Below are positions 11,151 to 25,068 of a stretch of 64,000 nt of DNA, piece by piece. Each line of letters opens with the position of its first letter. Within the stretch, counting starts at the first letter, position 1. The position numbers were made by a program, and so were the translations under genes. Under the pieces are notes generated by a model that did no database searches, was not told where the DNA came from, and worked only from the letters and a program-made list of their open reading frames with translations. The stretch is from Pipra filicauda (taxonomy: Eukaryota; Chordata; Aves; Passeriformes; Pipridae), in contig NW_024104376.1 in the NCBI RefSeq assembly GCF_003945595.2, positions 1,364,001 through 1,428,000 on the forward strand, in the 5' to 3' direction.

Positions 11151-14100
11151 TTTTCCATTTGTCAAATCAATTCCTTCTTCTAATTAAGTGCTATCTTCAT
11201 ACTTTCTAAAACTGCACTCCATCTTCTCATGCAGAGCTGAAAATAGGACCAGTGTTGGGGTCAATGTGAATCCCCAAGTTTCTTGTGTGAGCCCCCTGAA
11301 GTGGTACACGTCTTATTCACCAAATGGACTTTGAACAATTGATTAACATCCCGTGAGCCTGGTGGTCTTTGCTATTTTTCACCCATCTAACAATCCATTT
11401 TTCCAGCTGGAAACAGATAGACCCTGTTTTCCCTTAGCTTCATTCTCTCTGCACCTCTTGGTTCAGGCAGAGCAAAAAAGAGGTTTCAGCAATGTGATGC
11501 TATGCATTTTACTCAAAATTACTAGCTCCCTTAAGCCCAGAATTGAAGAATTTTAAAGATAAGAGCATGGTGAAAATTGATGCTTTTGTCACTACATTAA
11601 GTTGCATCCACTGAGATTGTCTTGGAAGCTTTGACTAAAGTTAGGAAACATCTTTTACATTTCAAACAGAGGAGGGAGTTGGCAACACAGAGACTGAGAA
11701 GAGCCAATCCTCCTGGCCCCATAAGCTACACATCAACAGCTTCGTATGGCTCAAAGCCATTAGGCTCAAACCGCCATACACGGCCTTGCAGCAGTCAAAC
11801 CTCTTGAAGGAGATCATAGGCAGGAGGCACCAGGACTCTGCTGGAGACCCACCACTCCATTATAGAGCAGAACTGGCTTCCAGCTGGCTTCCACAGGAGA
11901 TCTGGCTGTATCTCCCTAAAGTTGAGCAATTTTCTGATTTCATTGTTGAAATCTTTGCCCCTCATTTTGAACTAATAGCTCTGTTCACTCAACTTCACTT
12001 TTATAATGGAATAATAAACTTCTGGGGGGAAAGCCAAGCGTTTCAGTCTCTACTGCGCAAAACATAAAAATAAAATTACAGTGCATGACTGTTTTTTAGT
12101 GGCTTTTAAATTCTGAGGAAATGAGCTCTCTGTGAGCAGGTAAGGTGGGGGATTTTGAGGATGTCTTAGGAATCAGACAACACATGAGGAAAGAAAAGGA
12201 AAGGGAGAAAAATATCCTTGTAATGTCAAACAAATTGTTAAAATGTGCTCCTACTGAAGCCCAGTATTCTGAAATTTAAATAACTGCGCACAAATCTGGT
12301 GCCAGTGAGAACTGACAGCATGTGAACCCCTGAGAACTGAAACACACAGGAATCAGCACTGTATCTCTCCCACAGCCACTATCCAGGTGAGAACAAATGA
12401 GTCAGAAGGATGAGCCTTTGCTCCTTGTTCTGCTTACACAAACAATCTTCCAAAAATCAAATTCCAAAAAGGCAGTTAGTCATAGAAGATATCAGTTGCC
12501 AAAGCAAGAAGATCAAACTCAGGACATTTGTTCTTCTCTGCAATGACAAGGGACATTGACCACATGCTATGGCAGTAAGGTGGCCTTCACACACTGTAGA
12601 TGCTAAAAAGATTATATTAATATCCAGGTATCATAAAAGAATTGGCAAAAAATCCAAACAACTCATTTAAGGGTCTGGTTGCTTACCTTCCACATGAAAA
12701 AGAGAAATTTCCCAGGGGCAAGACCACTTCCCACAGGACTGTTGGACCCTGCAAGTGACTTCATTGACATAGAGGACCTGCGAGGGAGGAACTCTTACCC
12801 TTCTGCAGTCAGTTGGCTGAGCATCCCCTAAGCTCACATGGACCAGAACTTCCAAAGGCAACGGCTGTGGAGGAGCAGAGGACCATCATGAGGTGCTACA
12901 ATTCTGAGCCCAATCCTGTGGGTCCCCAGGCACCCTCTATTCCATGCTGGGCACTCACAAGATGCACAGGCTTCATCTCATTGTAAAATAATATCTGGAG
13001 TAGCAAATGGCATCACATTAGCTTGTGACCTGCATGTTGCAGCTCCGTCCAGGTTGTCTTTATTGGTCAGCATCGCAATGCACATGTCTGTACAGCAGTA
13101 GAAGCTCACAGCTATGAAATATTAAAACTAAGAAAATATTTTCTGCATGATTTTTCTTCAGATAAATAACCTAGGTACAACTGAAATGCATTCAGGGCTT
13201 GATGCCACAGTGCTTTCTCAGGCCACCGGAAGTCACCGAGAGTTTTCTCTGTTTTAATTTCCTTCCCTCTTCCAATATGTTACGACAGTCTGTTTTTCTG
13301 TAAGCACTCATTCATTTCATTTTCATTCATGCCCATCTGTGAGCACAAGGATGCAGTTCATGAGAAGACATGAATACTAAAATCAGATCCAATTTCTGTG
13401 GCTTCAGAAGTGAAAAATTGAAGCCTCCCTCTGGGAAATTTTCATGGTGATTATTGTTATAATAAACGATTAAGTGATGGAATGGTTACTTGATACATAG
13501 GGAGACAGACTCCATCTGTCAGATTGCCTGCTAAAATGGTGGGCTTTTTTCAGATATAAATGTGTCTTCCTGGGCACTGAGCTTCAAACATCCCTGAAGT
13601 GCAATAACCACGTGATTTATGGCAGCACAGAGCTGCTAGCAGGGAAGACTTTGTTGACATTTGAGATCAGCTGTGCAAAGAAAAGTTCTTCTAACATAAA
13701 TTGAAATTAGTGTTAAAAAGAAATGACAGAATGTACAATTCTCACAATCCTACCCGATCTTCCACTGTGTAAAAGGGACTTTAATGACTATAACACAAAG
13801 TTTCCTGAGAGAAATAATTTGATTTGTTCTGTAAATCTGCTCACTTGATTCATAGTCCCTCAGATATCTCTCATATGAGGGACCTCCCAGAGGTAGCACT
13901 GTGCTTTTGTTTGCCCTGCCATTTGAACTGACACCCCAACTGAGAGTTAGTACCAAAATGGTAAAGAGAAGATCTTATTTCCACTCTGACAGAAAAATAT
14001 TTCACCATGCAATAAGAATAAAATAATAGAAATATCATGGGCTTGTTAAACCTTCTGTAGAAAGGTCTACTTTAAAACATTGGTTTGTAATTCCATTAAA

Positions 14101-14986
14101 CTATTCTACAGTCCTGTAGTAGAGATACAATTATTTTTAATCTTCCCAGGAATTGAAACCCGCCAGAAAAAAGAATCACAGCCCATTACTCTCAAATCAG
14201 CTTTCCTTTTTCCTCACACCATTGACTTATGTTTGGACATTGCTCTGCTGTTCGCTGAAGAGGAGGGCACCACAAGGACAGTATAAAGCTGATGCTTTTA
14301 TTGGCTCACTCAGTACAAAATGACAAGCAGAAAATTTACCCTCTTGATGGTTGATACTGGTATGAAAAACTACATTTCTCTTTTTCAATTAAATAATTTG
14401 CCATCAGTCATTCAGTGCCAGGCTGACAACACAGTGTAGAAAATAGTCTTCCCAGATGCATCCCAGTATGTCCCAGCTCTGCCCAAGCAGTGGTCCAGTC
14501 TTTTCTAGTTGTTTTTCATAGGAAAGTGTCAGCCAGGACAAATGTCTGTAGGACTCTGCAAGAAAATATGCAAAATAAAAAAAAATTTGAATATCACTTT
14601 GTCCCAGCCAAACTAGATCTCCCAAAGGAGTCCAATAGCAATCATTTCTTCTCTTTTGGTTTTGTCAGTATTGAAGATAGACAGGCACAAAATGGCCTAG
14701 ATGGCACAAAATACGTTATGAGACCTACCACAAAGAGAAGCAGCATGATTTCCTCTAAGTGACAACAAGAAATCCATTAGATTCAGAATACTACATCCAG
14801 TCGCTGCTGCCTCTGGGCTATTTGCAGGCAGTTTTCAATCTGTATTATCCATATTTTACCGTGTAACATCCCACCAGCGTCCTTCCTAGAGCCTTTGGTT
14901 ATCTCACACAAAAGTCATTTGAGACCACCACCTGTGGTGAGATAAAGTGAAGGTTATACTGATTTCAGACTTGCTGCTGCCTGGAA

Positions 14987-15013
14987 ATGTCATGAATGTC
15001 ATGAATGGCATGA
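14987..15013. repeat. Three-copy 9-bp tandem repeat
   Basis: The unit is ATGTCATGA, repeated twice exactly and a third time with one change (ATGGCATGA). Confidence 0.9.
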
Positions 15014-16328
15014 GTTAAATCTTCTCCAAGGAGTACAGAAGATGCTCTAGGGTTTCTTGTTCAACCTTTTTTTCTAAGTAGTGTTGGCCAAATTCTTTAA
15101 ACAGTTACCCAGTGTTTGCCTCTGGTGGACACCTGGTTCTTGCCTCTCATGGACATCTGGCTCTTGCCAGCTTCGAGTGAGCTCACCTGTTCCTAGCGAA
15201 GGAGAGACAAGTAAGATCACTCATATTTCTGGACAGCTCAATGTCAACCAGGTCTCATTTTAGCCTGTAAGCATGAAAAAAACCACCCACCTGAGTCTCC
15301 CCTAAATTTTCCTTACAATTATTTGTAAGGTTTATTAATTATCCTGAGAAACCTGTGTTGAAGCAAGATTTTGCAAAAGCTACACTTTTTTTAAAAAGGC
15401 AGATTTTTTACTGCGAATTCACTTACTATAACTTCTTCACCTGAGTATGTTACAGGGAGGACTAATCACCCTGTGTTGCTTTAAGCTTTTCCTGGCTTTA
15501 TGCAATTTTCACAAGCAGGCAGATAGATCTATTGTTGTGAGGTGTGTCAACAGTTTGTAGAAACACTCACTGCATGGGTTGTTCAGTATTATCTGGTTGC
15601 CACAGCAAAATGATGCAGAGGTCTTCCCAGAGGGAGCTCTGAAAATCATACTGTGTGCAACATGATTTGGGGTTGTTACAGTGAGTTTCTTAAATTTTTA
15701 TAAGGGAACAAAACTACATTGTGAAACACAGAGCCTTTGTCACTGAACCCCAACAAAGCCTTCATTTTGGAACTGCTCCCAGAACTATCTCATCAGGTCT
15801 AGAAAGCAAAGGAAGCGACCACTGAACATAACAATCCAGAACTGCATAGTACTGATGTCCTTTCTACAAGCTGGATTTTACAAGCAGGTCATGAAACTGC
15901 AGGTGGATTTGATGGGGTCTTGATGAAGTACTAATCTGGATGCCATTAACACTGGCCATTCTGGGAGGTCCTCTCAGCTGAGGGGCAGTACACCCAGGCA
16001 TTCTCCATCCACACCAATCTTAGCCTTTCTATTACAATTGTCTGCAAAAAAAATGGGCAGAGGCAAAATAATCTTTCCTAACAGAGAAACGTTGTAAATT
16101 CATCTGGGAGATAAAAATAAGAAAAGATTTATCTGAAAGATGCAGCAAAACCTAACTTGCAGCAAAAGAGAAGAGAGTGAAGTGTCTAAATTCAAAATAA
16201 TTGTGGAAACTCCTATTCTAGTGGGAGTTTTTGAAGAGTAGCAGGCAGATTATTAGGATAAAAAGGTCAGGAAAGAAGCTTGTATCACTGAGCTAAAGCA
16301 AAGAAGAATGAAAAAGTGAGTGACCTAG

Positions 16329-16352
16329 TTTTATAATTAATTTTATAATTAA
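16329..16352. repeat. Two-copy 12-bp AT-only tandem repeat
   Basis: The unit TTTTATAATTAA occurs twice in perfect tandem, and a partial AT-rich continuation follows. It places several TAATTA-type cores side by side. Confidence 0.9.
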
Positions 16353-18385
16353 TTTAATAGTTTTGAATGTTTTGTTAATTTTTAAAATGCATGTTTGCTT
16401 TTATATACAAAAAAGGCAAAGTCAGGGAACTTTCTGCTTAGAATACAGCCTGGTGAGGGATGTGATGGTCATCTGTGATCACTGAGCTTATTTTATAATT
16501 TGGACAGCCCAACAATTACATCTCCTGAGTTGTACCAAGAGCTGCTGTGGATCATAGAGGCTTTTTCGAGGGTTTCTGGGATAGATTGATTAATATACTT
16601 TTAAAGAACAGAATCCTTATGACCTGAGTTATAACAATCCCGTGCAAAAGAGGAAGGAACATAATGATGTGAAAAAATTTTCTCTTAATAGTATAGGTTG
16701 TTCACAACCAGGGTGGATTCATCTCAATTACCTTAGAAGAGACAGCTACCTCTTAAACCTCTGAAGTTGCCACAGAAGAGAATACAGGGAACTTCTCAAG
16801 GCAGAATTAGAAAAAAAAGTAGAAGAAAAAAGAATGAAGAAATTATACAAACTGAGGACAGAAAAAGCAGCTTCTGACTTCTGACTGCTTGTGAGATCAC
16901 TTCCTTGAAGCAGGAGCAGAAGACAGACATTAGGAAGACCAGTGACCTGGAAACAAAATTGGCTAACAGCACATGATCTAAAAATACAGAATTACTAAAG
17001 AAGAGTCAGGTAAAGTGTGATTTTGATTGAGGGAAAAGAAATTTTGCCTTAAAGAAAGATCAGAGCCAGGATGGCTGACAGAAGAGTGAATGGGATGGAT
17101 TAAGAGCAGCAATAGGAAAGGTTACACAAGTTCTTTGGATGTGGGGAAAATGTATAGCAGAAAGCATATGACAAGGTGAAAGGAACAGCAGACACGAGAG
17201 CATAGTCCCAAAAGGAGACAAGGTATTAATGAAAATAGTAAGCATATGTATTTCTATCTCCTGCATGCAGAAAGAATCTGTTTATGATCCTGGAGATAGG
17301 AATGAACGAAAATGTAAAAGCTGAAGTTCTGAACCAAGAACATAAAGAGAATGTCCTGGTATACTTTACATTTTGAAATGCACATTTCTCTGAATTTCTT
17401 CCTTTTTCAGTTTAAAGATTAGCCAGCATGCACTGATATTTGCAGTTTGACAGTATAACCAGCTGTGTTTTATCAATTCAAAAGGGAGGAATCCATGTTA
17501 AACCTTTCGGAGAGAAAAAAAAGCTATGAGCAAATCACATCCCAGGAGTCAAAGAAGGGAAAATTCTTTCTTTTTTTTCCCTGGTTTTAAAAGGATCTAG
17601 ACATTATGAACACAAAATGTGCACTAAACATAGTCAGAAAGGGAAAAATACAAATAGGGCATGTCCCACTTGTTAAGGCTAAACAAAGTGTTTAGAAGAT
17701 GTAATATGTTATGGTTTAAGTAGATAGCAAATCTGAAGAACAACATTTCAGTTGCCTAAAGAATTCTGCTTCTGGAGACGCATTGATACTTCCTTCATAA
17801 ATTTTGCTTTTCACCTAAAATCGTGAGTAGATGTGCATTTTTTACATCACACAAGGTTCAGATTCAGTACCCAAATTTATCCCACCAGGCTTTTTTCTAC
17901 AAGGAGGAGAAGCTAGTAAACAATGCTGCAATGGGTATGTAGCACTCATGTACCCCTATGGTAAGGGCACTCTGTCAACTGAAGAGTAATGTTATATTGA
18001 CAGAGTGTGTACAAGATGACATTTAATGCCAATGTATAATTAGGCATGAGTAGAGACTTATCACTGGTAATGATGGCCAGCAGCATTGCAGATTATTTTG
18101 GTTTTTATTTTTGGATAAAGGAAATGTTGTCCATTATTTTTTCCTTGCATCACAGTTTCAGTTATGAAATACACACTTTTCAACTAAATTAGCCATAACT
18201 GTTGACTTTGCCTTCAGAAATGCCTAAAACTTAAGGAAAAAAAAAACAGGAATTAATTGTATTCATTTTTATTCTGACTGATTTGGCAGATTTCAGAGAT
18301 ATAAAAAATAACAAATGTGTAAAAGATGTTCCCATATTTTCTTATGTTGGTATTTTCAACTGACAAACAGATCTTTATCCAATCC

Positions 18386-18412
18386 TTTGGTGGTGCAGGT
18401 AGCACCACCAAA
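18386..18412. other. Perfect 11-bp hairpin
   Basis: The arms TTTGGTGGTGC and GCACCACCAAA are exact reverse complements around the 5-nt loop AGGTA. No coding frame or repeat family explains it. It is too short for a canonical microRNA precursor. Confidence 0.9.
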
Positions 18413-20495
18413 TTGTATAAACCATTTCAGAAACTGCCAGCTCCATCTTAAAAGTCATTCAGGTTTTTAATGATTTCTCAAAGTTCAGCACCTCTTTGCA
18501 TTAGGAATACATTCCTATTTTCTAGGAAAAAGGTGTTCATCATATTCACAACCCCTATTTGCATGCCTTTAACAGAGCTGTTTAAGTGTATTTTCCCTTT
18601 CTCTTATGTATTGTCCTCTCCTAAGATTTCAGTGTTTTAGACTAAGTAGGACAATTTCTTTTAGTTTTCTCAATTACCTTTAGCAGTCCTCCTCTACAAC
18701 TCAGCTCTGGTTGTCTATGGCCAGAAGCAAGAGTAGCATCCCACCTAAAGATCTCTCCAGAATCTTCTGTTCCAATTCTGTGTGTATAAAGTCAGTTGAA
18801 AATATATCCTCTACTGCCTTTCAATGCCTTTAAGAACAAGTTTCCTTTATTTTTTTTTTATTTAGCAGATTAACTGTACATGAGCATCCCGTGATTGATA
18901 TATGAACCCACACACATAACAAATTCCCAGCTTATTAGCAGAAGTTTCAATTAGTTTGCAAAGACGGAGGTTTGAATTTTGTCTAGTTGAGTAGATGAAT
19001 GTCACCTCTTCTGTAGCTAGTCTGCCAGAGCACCCAGCTCTTCTCAAAGATAACAGCATACCCTGCAACACTGGACATGCCTCTCAGCTCACTAAGAAAC
19101 CTGGAGTTCAGGACAGGTTTCTGTTCGGGACTGCATTTCTTCATTTTTAGATAGGAGCTTATCCATTTACAGAGCTGCTATACGCCTTTGACAAACCCAT
19201 GCTTAATTTTCTCCCTTCCTCAGTATTATGAGAGCTGTAGCTTATTAGTAATAAAACTTCTCTTTTCTTTCCCATTGGCTGTTATGACTTTACTTCACCA
19301 TCAGTGCCAAAGTTGCTATTGAAAATTGAATCCAAGTAATCATTTAATTTTCATGTCACATTTTGTTATCCTTAACCCTTGTAAAATTCTTACTGGATAG
19401 CCGACTCATTTCTCTTCCTGTGTGACTCAAGAACTTTCTATCAATTGTTTTAATGTTCCTTACTGGTGTGTCTCAATCAGGCATTTAGCAATTTGCACTT
19501 CATTTCACCCCATTTTGACCTCTATGACTGCTGATGACCCTTTTTCCACTCTCTGAAATCTCTCTTTCCTCTAATCCCCTTCTTAAGGCAGTAAGTTATC
19601 TTACTGAACCTGGAGAGTTTCTCTGTAAGATTTTCCTCGTGTCTGGAATACAGAATTCTGTCACTTCAACAGAGAAATTTGTGGCCACTCAAACCCTGGA
19701 ATACCTGGGTGCTTCTGTCATCAGTACCACTTGTCCTTCAGCCTACTCCAGACAATTCAGGGTATTTCATAAAGCTTAACACAATCCCCAGTAATCTGTG
19801 TCTCCTTAACACTGTTGCAGTATCTACCCATACCCATTGGTATCCCTGATGCCCTTCTCTCATCCTTAAGATCCAACACAGCATCCCTATCCCAAGAAGT
19901 TATTTGACCAAATGACTGTGATCTGAACTAATTGTATATTATTCTATCCTTACCTTTATTTCTATTTCTGCTGAACACTTTTTTTTCCCTTTAATACCCA
20001 GCAAGGAATACTATTCTACTGTAAATATCTTATTAGCAAAAACTTCATCAAATACTCGATATATTGTGTTTTCAATGTTAATGTCATCTATTTGCAGTCA
20101 ATTTCTTTATCAATTGCATAATGTTGTCCACCTGAAGACCTGCCTTCTGTTTCTGTATTCTTCTCAGGAAGAGATACTGAAATTACATAAGTGTTTCCTA
20201 ATCTAAATAGATTTTTATAATGATTCCACACTCATTAGTAAAGGGAGGTCATGTCTCTGATAACCAGATAGACTCCCACCTTCGGAAAAATCTATCTCAG
20301 TATCAGAAAAGCCCTATAACTGAGACCTCTAAAGGTCTCATTACATTGCTATGCATTTTCTTTCCTTCCCTGGGACTTGACAAAATTTTGGTGAAGAGGT
20401 ACCATTGCTTAAAGCTCCTCAGCCAGCTGAGTATGCCACCTTTGCTCCTCTCCAGCACAGCCTGGTTGTGTTATTTGTTCCCCTTCTACTCAGCA

Positions 20496-20514
20496 GGTTG
20501 GTTGGTTGGTTGGG
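20496..20514. repeat. (GGTT)n microsatellite
   Basis: Four to five GGTT units are directly visible. Confidence 0.9.
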
Positions 20515-22899
20515 TTTTTCTCTTGTCTCCACAGGATGAGCTCCACATGAACTTCCATCCATATGACATAGGTTAACTGCAGGCATGTACACACCTCTGA
20601 ATCTCCAAACAAAGTCACTGATTTTTTGCAGTGAGACTTTCCCATCCCCATAGCTTTCCCTTTCCTTGTGGACTTTCCTTCTTCCTTTGCAAGACTATTT
20701 TTTCTCTCCTCTGTGACAACACACTCCCTTTGAGCTAAGGAAGAGGAGGACTAGATTAGATAAAACACTTTAACTGAGCCTGGAAATCTGCTTTGTGATC
20801 ATGAAGAGCCAAATGAAGCATATCCTATAAAAGGGTCTTGGCTACTGATCATCCAATATCCAGAAGATCAGATTTAATAGCAACATCCATTTTACCTATT
20901 AGATTCCCACTGAAAAATTACCAGTTACTGTTTCGGGGTAAGGGTAACTTAAGATCCCTCTTAATCATAATTGATATTTAGGAACCCTAAAGTCAAGCTC
21001 CTTCCAAGGGCAGGGTTTCTTCTTTGTTTGTTTTTTGCTCCAACTTAGTATTTGCTCTGGTATATCCTTCCCTTAACCCTTCTTTTTTTCCTATGTTGTC
21101 TATATATCTTTTGTATTGTCTCTGCAGTTGTTTCACTTCCTCTCCTTGTAGCCTTTCCTGTGCCTATGAAACTTAATAACATTAAATGTTTCTGTAATAT
21201 TCAACACACGCATAACACTCACATGTACATGAACAGAATCCGATCAGGAAACACGGATTTGATTTGAAATGACCATATGCCAGCCTTTCTCATAATTTTT
21301 CCATTCCATGACATCATCTAAGGAAATACTAAGACAATATTTTAATTCTGTAACAAAGCAAATATAAAACACTGGTTTTTTACTGAGACAACCAGAAAAA
21401 ATATTGTTGCTATGGAACACAAGCCAAAACTCATAGAGAAATGCAATTTCTATAATATGCCAACTACTCTTCTCAAAACAAGAAACCCTTCTCCAATACA
21501 TGACCTGCCACTGTATTTTTACAAAACTCTCAACAAAGCAGCCCGATTACAAAGTTACCAGAGCACTTCTGATCAGAACAATGGTTTCATCTTTCAATTC
21601 CCCTATAGCTGCAGCTGAGCAAATGAGAAATTCAAAAAAAAATTAGGAAAACTTTCGAGAATTACATCATATTTTTAAAGAGACAGCAATAATCTCAGTT
21701 ATATTCCCTGGATAAATGAACACAGAATCTTCCCTCCTTCTTTCATTTCTCTTCACCTGACACCTCTTCACAATGCTGATTTCACCATCTGGCTGTGTTT
21801 TTTTAATTATGTCTTATATTTACTGAAAAACACAAATTAAAAATGAACAGGGAGTGGGAGACACCACTATAAAGAACTCTGAGAGATCTCCCAAGCAGCT
21901 ACACTTTACTTTTTCATTAGGTCCTATATCTTCTCCTGTAGGAAAAATTTCTTTTCTTACTTAAACGTCATTATTTCCATGCCCCTACAGGTAATCCAGA
22001 AATTATAAGCACCATTTTGAAGTGTGCCCATTTCTCCGGAAGCTGCCTGTGCCTCCAAGCTCTTTGCTGCTCAGCCCCCTCCTACCTCTCACACAGGTAT
22101 GCTCAGGCAGGAGTGAACCCCAACAACAGCTACCCATAAGCCCTGCCATTTGCACCCCAAAGCATATGTTTCTCTAGCCAAGAAGTAACAACTCCTCATC
22201 CTACCTGATTTTTCCTCATTCCTTGTGTTTCTCTGTAGAGCACAGATAAGTGGCCTTCATCTTCTCCAAGCCTAGAAGAAAATTTAAGCAAAACCTAAAG
22301 GCAAAGCTAAAGGAACTGCATAGAAGGAATAAAGTACAGCTACTCTGATTCCTCTGGGGAAAAAATTAAAATAGTTGTCAATGTATTATTCTTACTACTG
22401 GGATAACAGCTCAAAGAATAAATCTGGAAAACTGGATGAAACATTGAAGAAAATAACCTTCAGACAATTTTCATGTCCTAACACAGACCAGAATAAGTCA
22501 GAAAGCTCACACAGCTCCTTGCTCCCAGCCAACTTTATATGAGTACCATGAGCTCCAACAGTGATTCCCAAAGACTTTGGACTTCCAGATGCCTCAGAAC
22601 AATGGATATTTTTCAGGACGGTCATGATGTCTGAGTAGAGCTACATCAAGGCCTGGATGTTTAAGCAGTTTGGCAGGACTTACTTTCACTTTCAGAAGCA
22701 GCTATAACATTAGTGACTGGGTTCACTCCTGTTAGCCCACTCGTCCTTCCATACAGGCCACAACTGCTCTCACTGCCAAATCCAGCAGGCATAAGAGCAG
22801 CCACAGCATGTTCCCATTTCTGTAAGCTCTGCTGGTTACAAGCATCTTAAGAAATCAAGGAAAACCTCTTAAAAAACATGTACTGAGCATGTAAGTTTG

Positions 22900-22920
22900 A
22901 AAAAAAAAATAAAAAAAAAG
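22900..22920. repeat. A-rich low-complexity run
   Basis: Two adenine runs of about nine bases are separated by a single T. No polyadenylation signal lies at the expected spacing, so I call it low complexity only. Confidence 0.85.
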
Positions 22921-24043
22921 GAGATGGGTAGGACAATCCTTTGGTGCAGAGTGAATATCCTCTGACTAATGCAGGAGACTTGCACCATATAATATACCCA
23001 AAGACAGAAAATGTAACATAGACTGACTTCTAGCCCTACAAGGTGCAATTTTGAAGGGGTCCTGGGATCATGCAGGATAGATCTTCAGCTGGTCAGTTCA
23101 TCAAAGTGACAATTTAATTTTGTTAGTAACAACCTCCATGGGGAACAGCAGCAGATAGTGGAAACTTCCTCAGATGTTTAACAATGTTCTGATAGCTTAA
23201 AGTTTACTAGACAAGTTAGAAAATAAAGACACAGATTTTTCACCAGAAAGACAAGTAGCTATTGAAAAACTAAATACAGATTTTACTACTTTTTTTCTAG
23301 GAACATTTCCATCAGGATTTATCTTTCCCAAAAGGTAGTTTCAAATGTGAATGAATTCAGGGAAGTCCTGCAACGTGTGTTACATTGTACATTGGTCTGG
23401 ATTAACACTATTGTCCTTTCCAACCTTATAACCTATGAATCTCAAGGAAAATAGTAAACACTCTCAACAGTCACTCTGACTTTCCAACAAACTTAGCTGT
23501 CAACATTTCCAGACAAATAGAGCCAGTTGCTCTTTTCTGCCCAGGAAAAGCTCATTAAACTGTTATTTGTTTGTGCAACAAAGAGCCCTAGTGACCTGAA
23601 TCACTGAGATCTTTCATTTTGGTGCCTGGAGGTGCAGTGGAGACATCAGCTGTAGGAATGCCACACTCTTACCAATGCCAGAGAAAATATGATTAGCAAA
23701 GCACTGAGCTCATTCATTCTCCCAAGGTCATGGTTGGATTACATCATGTGTGCTGTGTATAAATGTGACTACAGTAGAGATGTGATAGGGAAAAGTTGAG
23801 AGAATTACCATGGTGATGTAACTCTCAAAGTCTATCCCCTTCAGTCACCTTTTCTCCTCCTCCTAACTGTCAAACTGACTACTTACAATACCTTTTGCAA
23901 TCTTCCCCTTCCCATTTTAAGATCTTTTTATCCAAAACCCAATATGGAGGAATACTTTTTGAGACTTTCTATAGGTGGTTTTGTGGTGGCGGTTTACTAA
24001 CGACCAAAGTGACAGGGCTGCAACTTAGACAATCCAGGAAATT

Positions 24044-24063
24044 ACACACACACGCACACACAA
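24044..24063. repeat. (CA)n microsatellite
   Basis: A CA dinucleotide tract interrupted by one G. It sits about 30 bp from the 3' end of the minus-strand CR1. Confidence 0.9.
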
Positions 24064-24090
24064 ACAAAACAAAAGAAGATTAATATAATA

Positions 24091-24405
24091 AATTGTGTTG
24101 GAAGGGACATCTGGAGACCATTTAGTTCAAGACTTGGCTCAAAAGCAGGATTACCCTTCAAACTCGGATTCAGAGATCTTCCAGTCAAGCTCTGAATGTC
24201 TCCAGAAGATGGAAAATCCACAGTCTCTCTAGACAGTCTTCCTCTTCCAGAACCACCACATATTTGCAGTAGCTTCTCCTTCAGGATGTGAATATTTCCA
24301 TCTGACATACCACTTCTTGAGAATCCCTGTATTGGCTCAGCATCATGCCTGTGATCTCCATTAAAACAGCTCCTCAGCCCCTGACCATTTGGCCAGCACC
24401 ACTGC
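24091..24405 (-). repeat. CR1 LINE, 3' fragment (minus strand)
   Basis: The start GTTGGAAGGGACATCTGGAG is the antisense of the conserved CR1 3' tail. It is followed in order by blocks matching GAATGTCTCCAGAAGATGGA, CCACAGTCTCTCTAGACAG and, near 24372, CTCAGCCCCTGACCATTTGG, all in consensus order. The octamer tail is not preserved at the 3' edge. Divergence is considerable, particularly after 24240, so it is older than the copy at 2550. Confidence 0.85.
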
Positions 24406-25043
24406 ATGAGTTATCGGAAATCAGGAAGAAAAGCTGGACCCAGAATCAGTAGTTTCTGCCTTCAGGCAGGAGAAAATCACATGTTACTGATTGGATCATA
24501 GGTTTTGGAAGTCTTCTATGGAAATATCATGGCACAGCAGATTGTTTTGGCATCTTACAATCTCAGCCTTTCTGAATCAATGCTCTAGCTTTCTTCTATC
24601 AAATATTTTCTAGAGAAATCTTATTAAAAAAATTTTATATGATTTTAAAAACTTTACCACATGCATCCCATTTGCACCGTGGCACAACACTTTCTGGCTA
24701 CACCAAACCCTCCATTAGCTCTGTCCATGAAGCAATTGTGGCAGCTCATAAAATTTTGGGTAGATTAGGATTGTCTGCTGAGTGGGGTAAAACAGGTTTC
24801 TAGTTTGTACTGTAGACAGATTGTGGGGGCTTCATCCTGATAAAAAGTTGCTATGATGATAGTTACAGGAAAATACACAGCACTTCGGCAGTTGAAAGAA
24901 GAAGATATGGAAAACCGAGCAGAAACCTGGAGCTCTGAAAGTCACAGCAATCTCCCAGTTTTCTTGTTGGAACAGAGCTGGAATTAATCAATTCTATGCC
25001 ATGATTTTAGCATGAGCCTAGCATCAGACTGATGACACTGGCA

Positions 25044-25068
25044 TAGAACCTCCCAGATGGAGGTTCTA
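25044..25068. other. Perfect 10-bp hairpin
   Basis: The arms TAGAACCTCC and GGAGGTTCTA are exact reverse complements around the loop CAGAT. Confidence 0.9.

Larger units (their letters stand above)
11151..24090. other. Unique non-coding sequence, about 13 kb
   Basis: I see no exon, RNA gene or secure repeat in this long stretch. It holds minor tandem repeats (14987, 16329, 20496), a perfect hairpin at 18386 and purine-rich stretches around 16800-17100. Short open frames of up to 118 codons (20220-20576) match nothing recognisable. If the window lies inside a gene, this would be intron. Confidence 0.55.

Noticed and set aside
15309..15328. 8-bp hairpin CCTTACAA with its complement
   Set aside because: The arms are too short to distinguish from chance in AT-rich DNA.
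23370..23450. Possible CR1 3' end around GTCCTTTCCAACC
   Set aside because: Only one short block fits and the upstream sequence does not align to CR1, so I could not support it as a feature.
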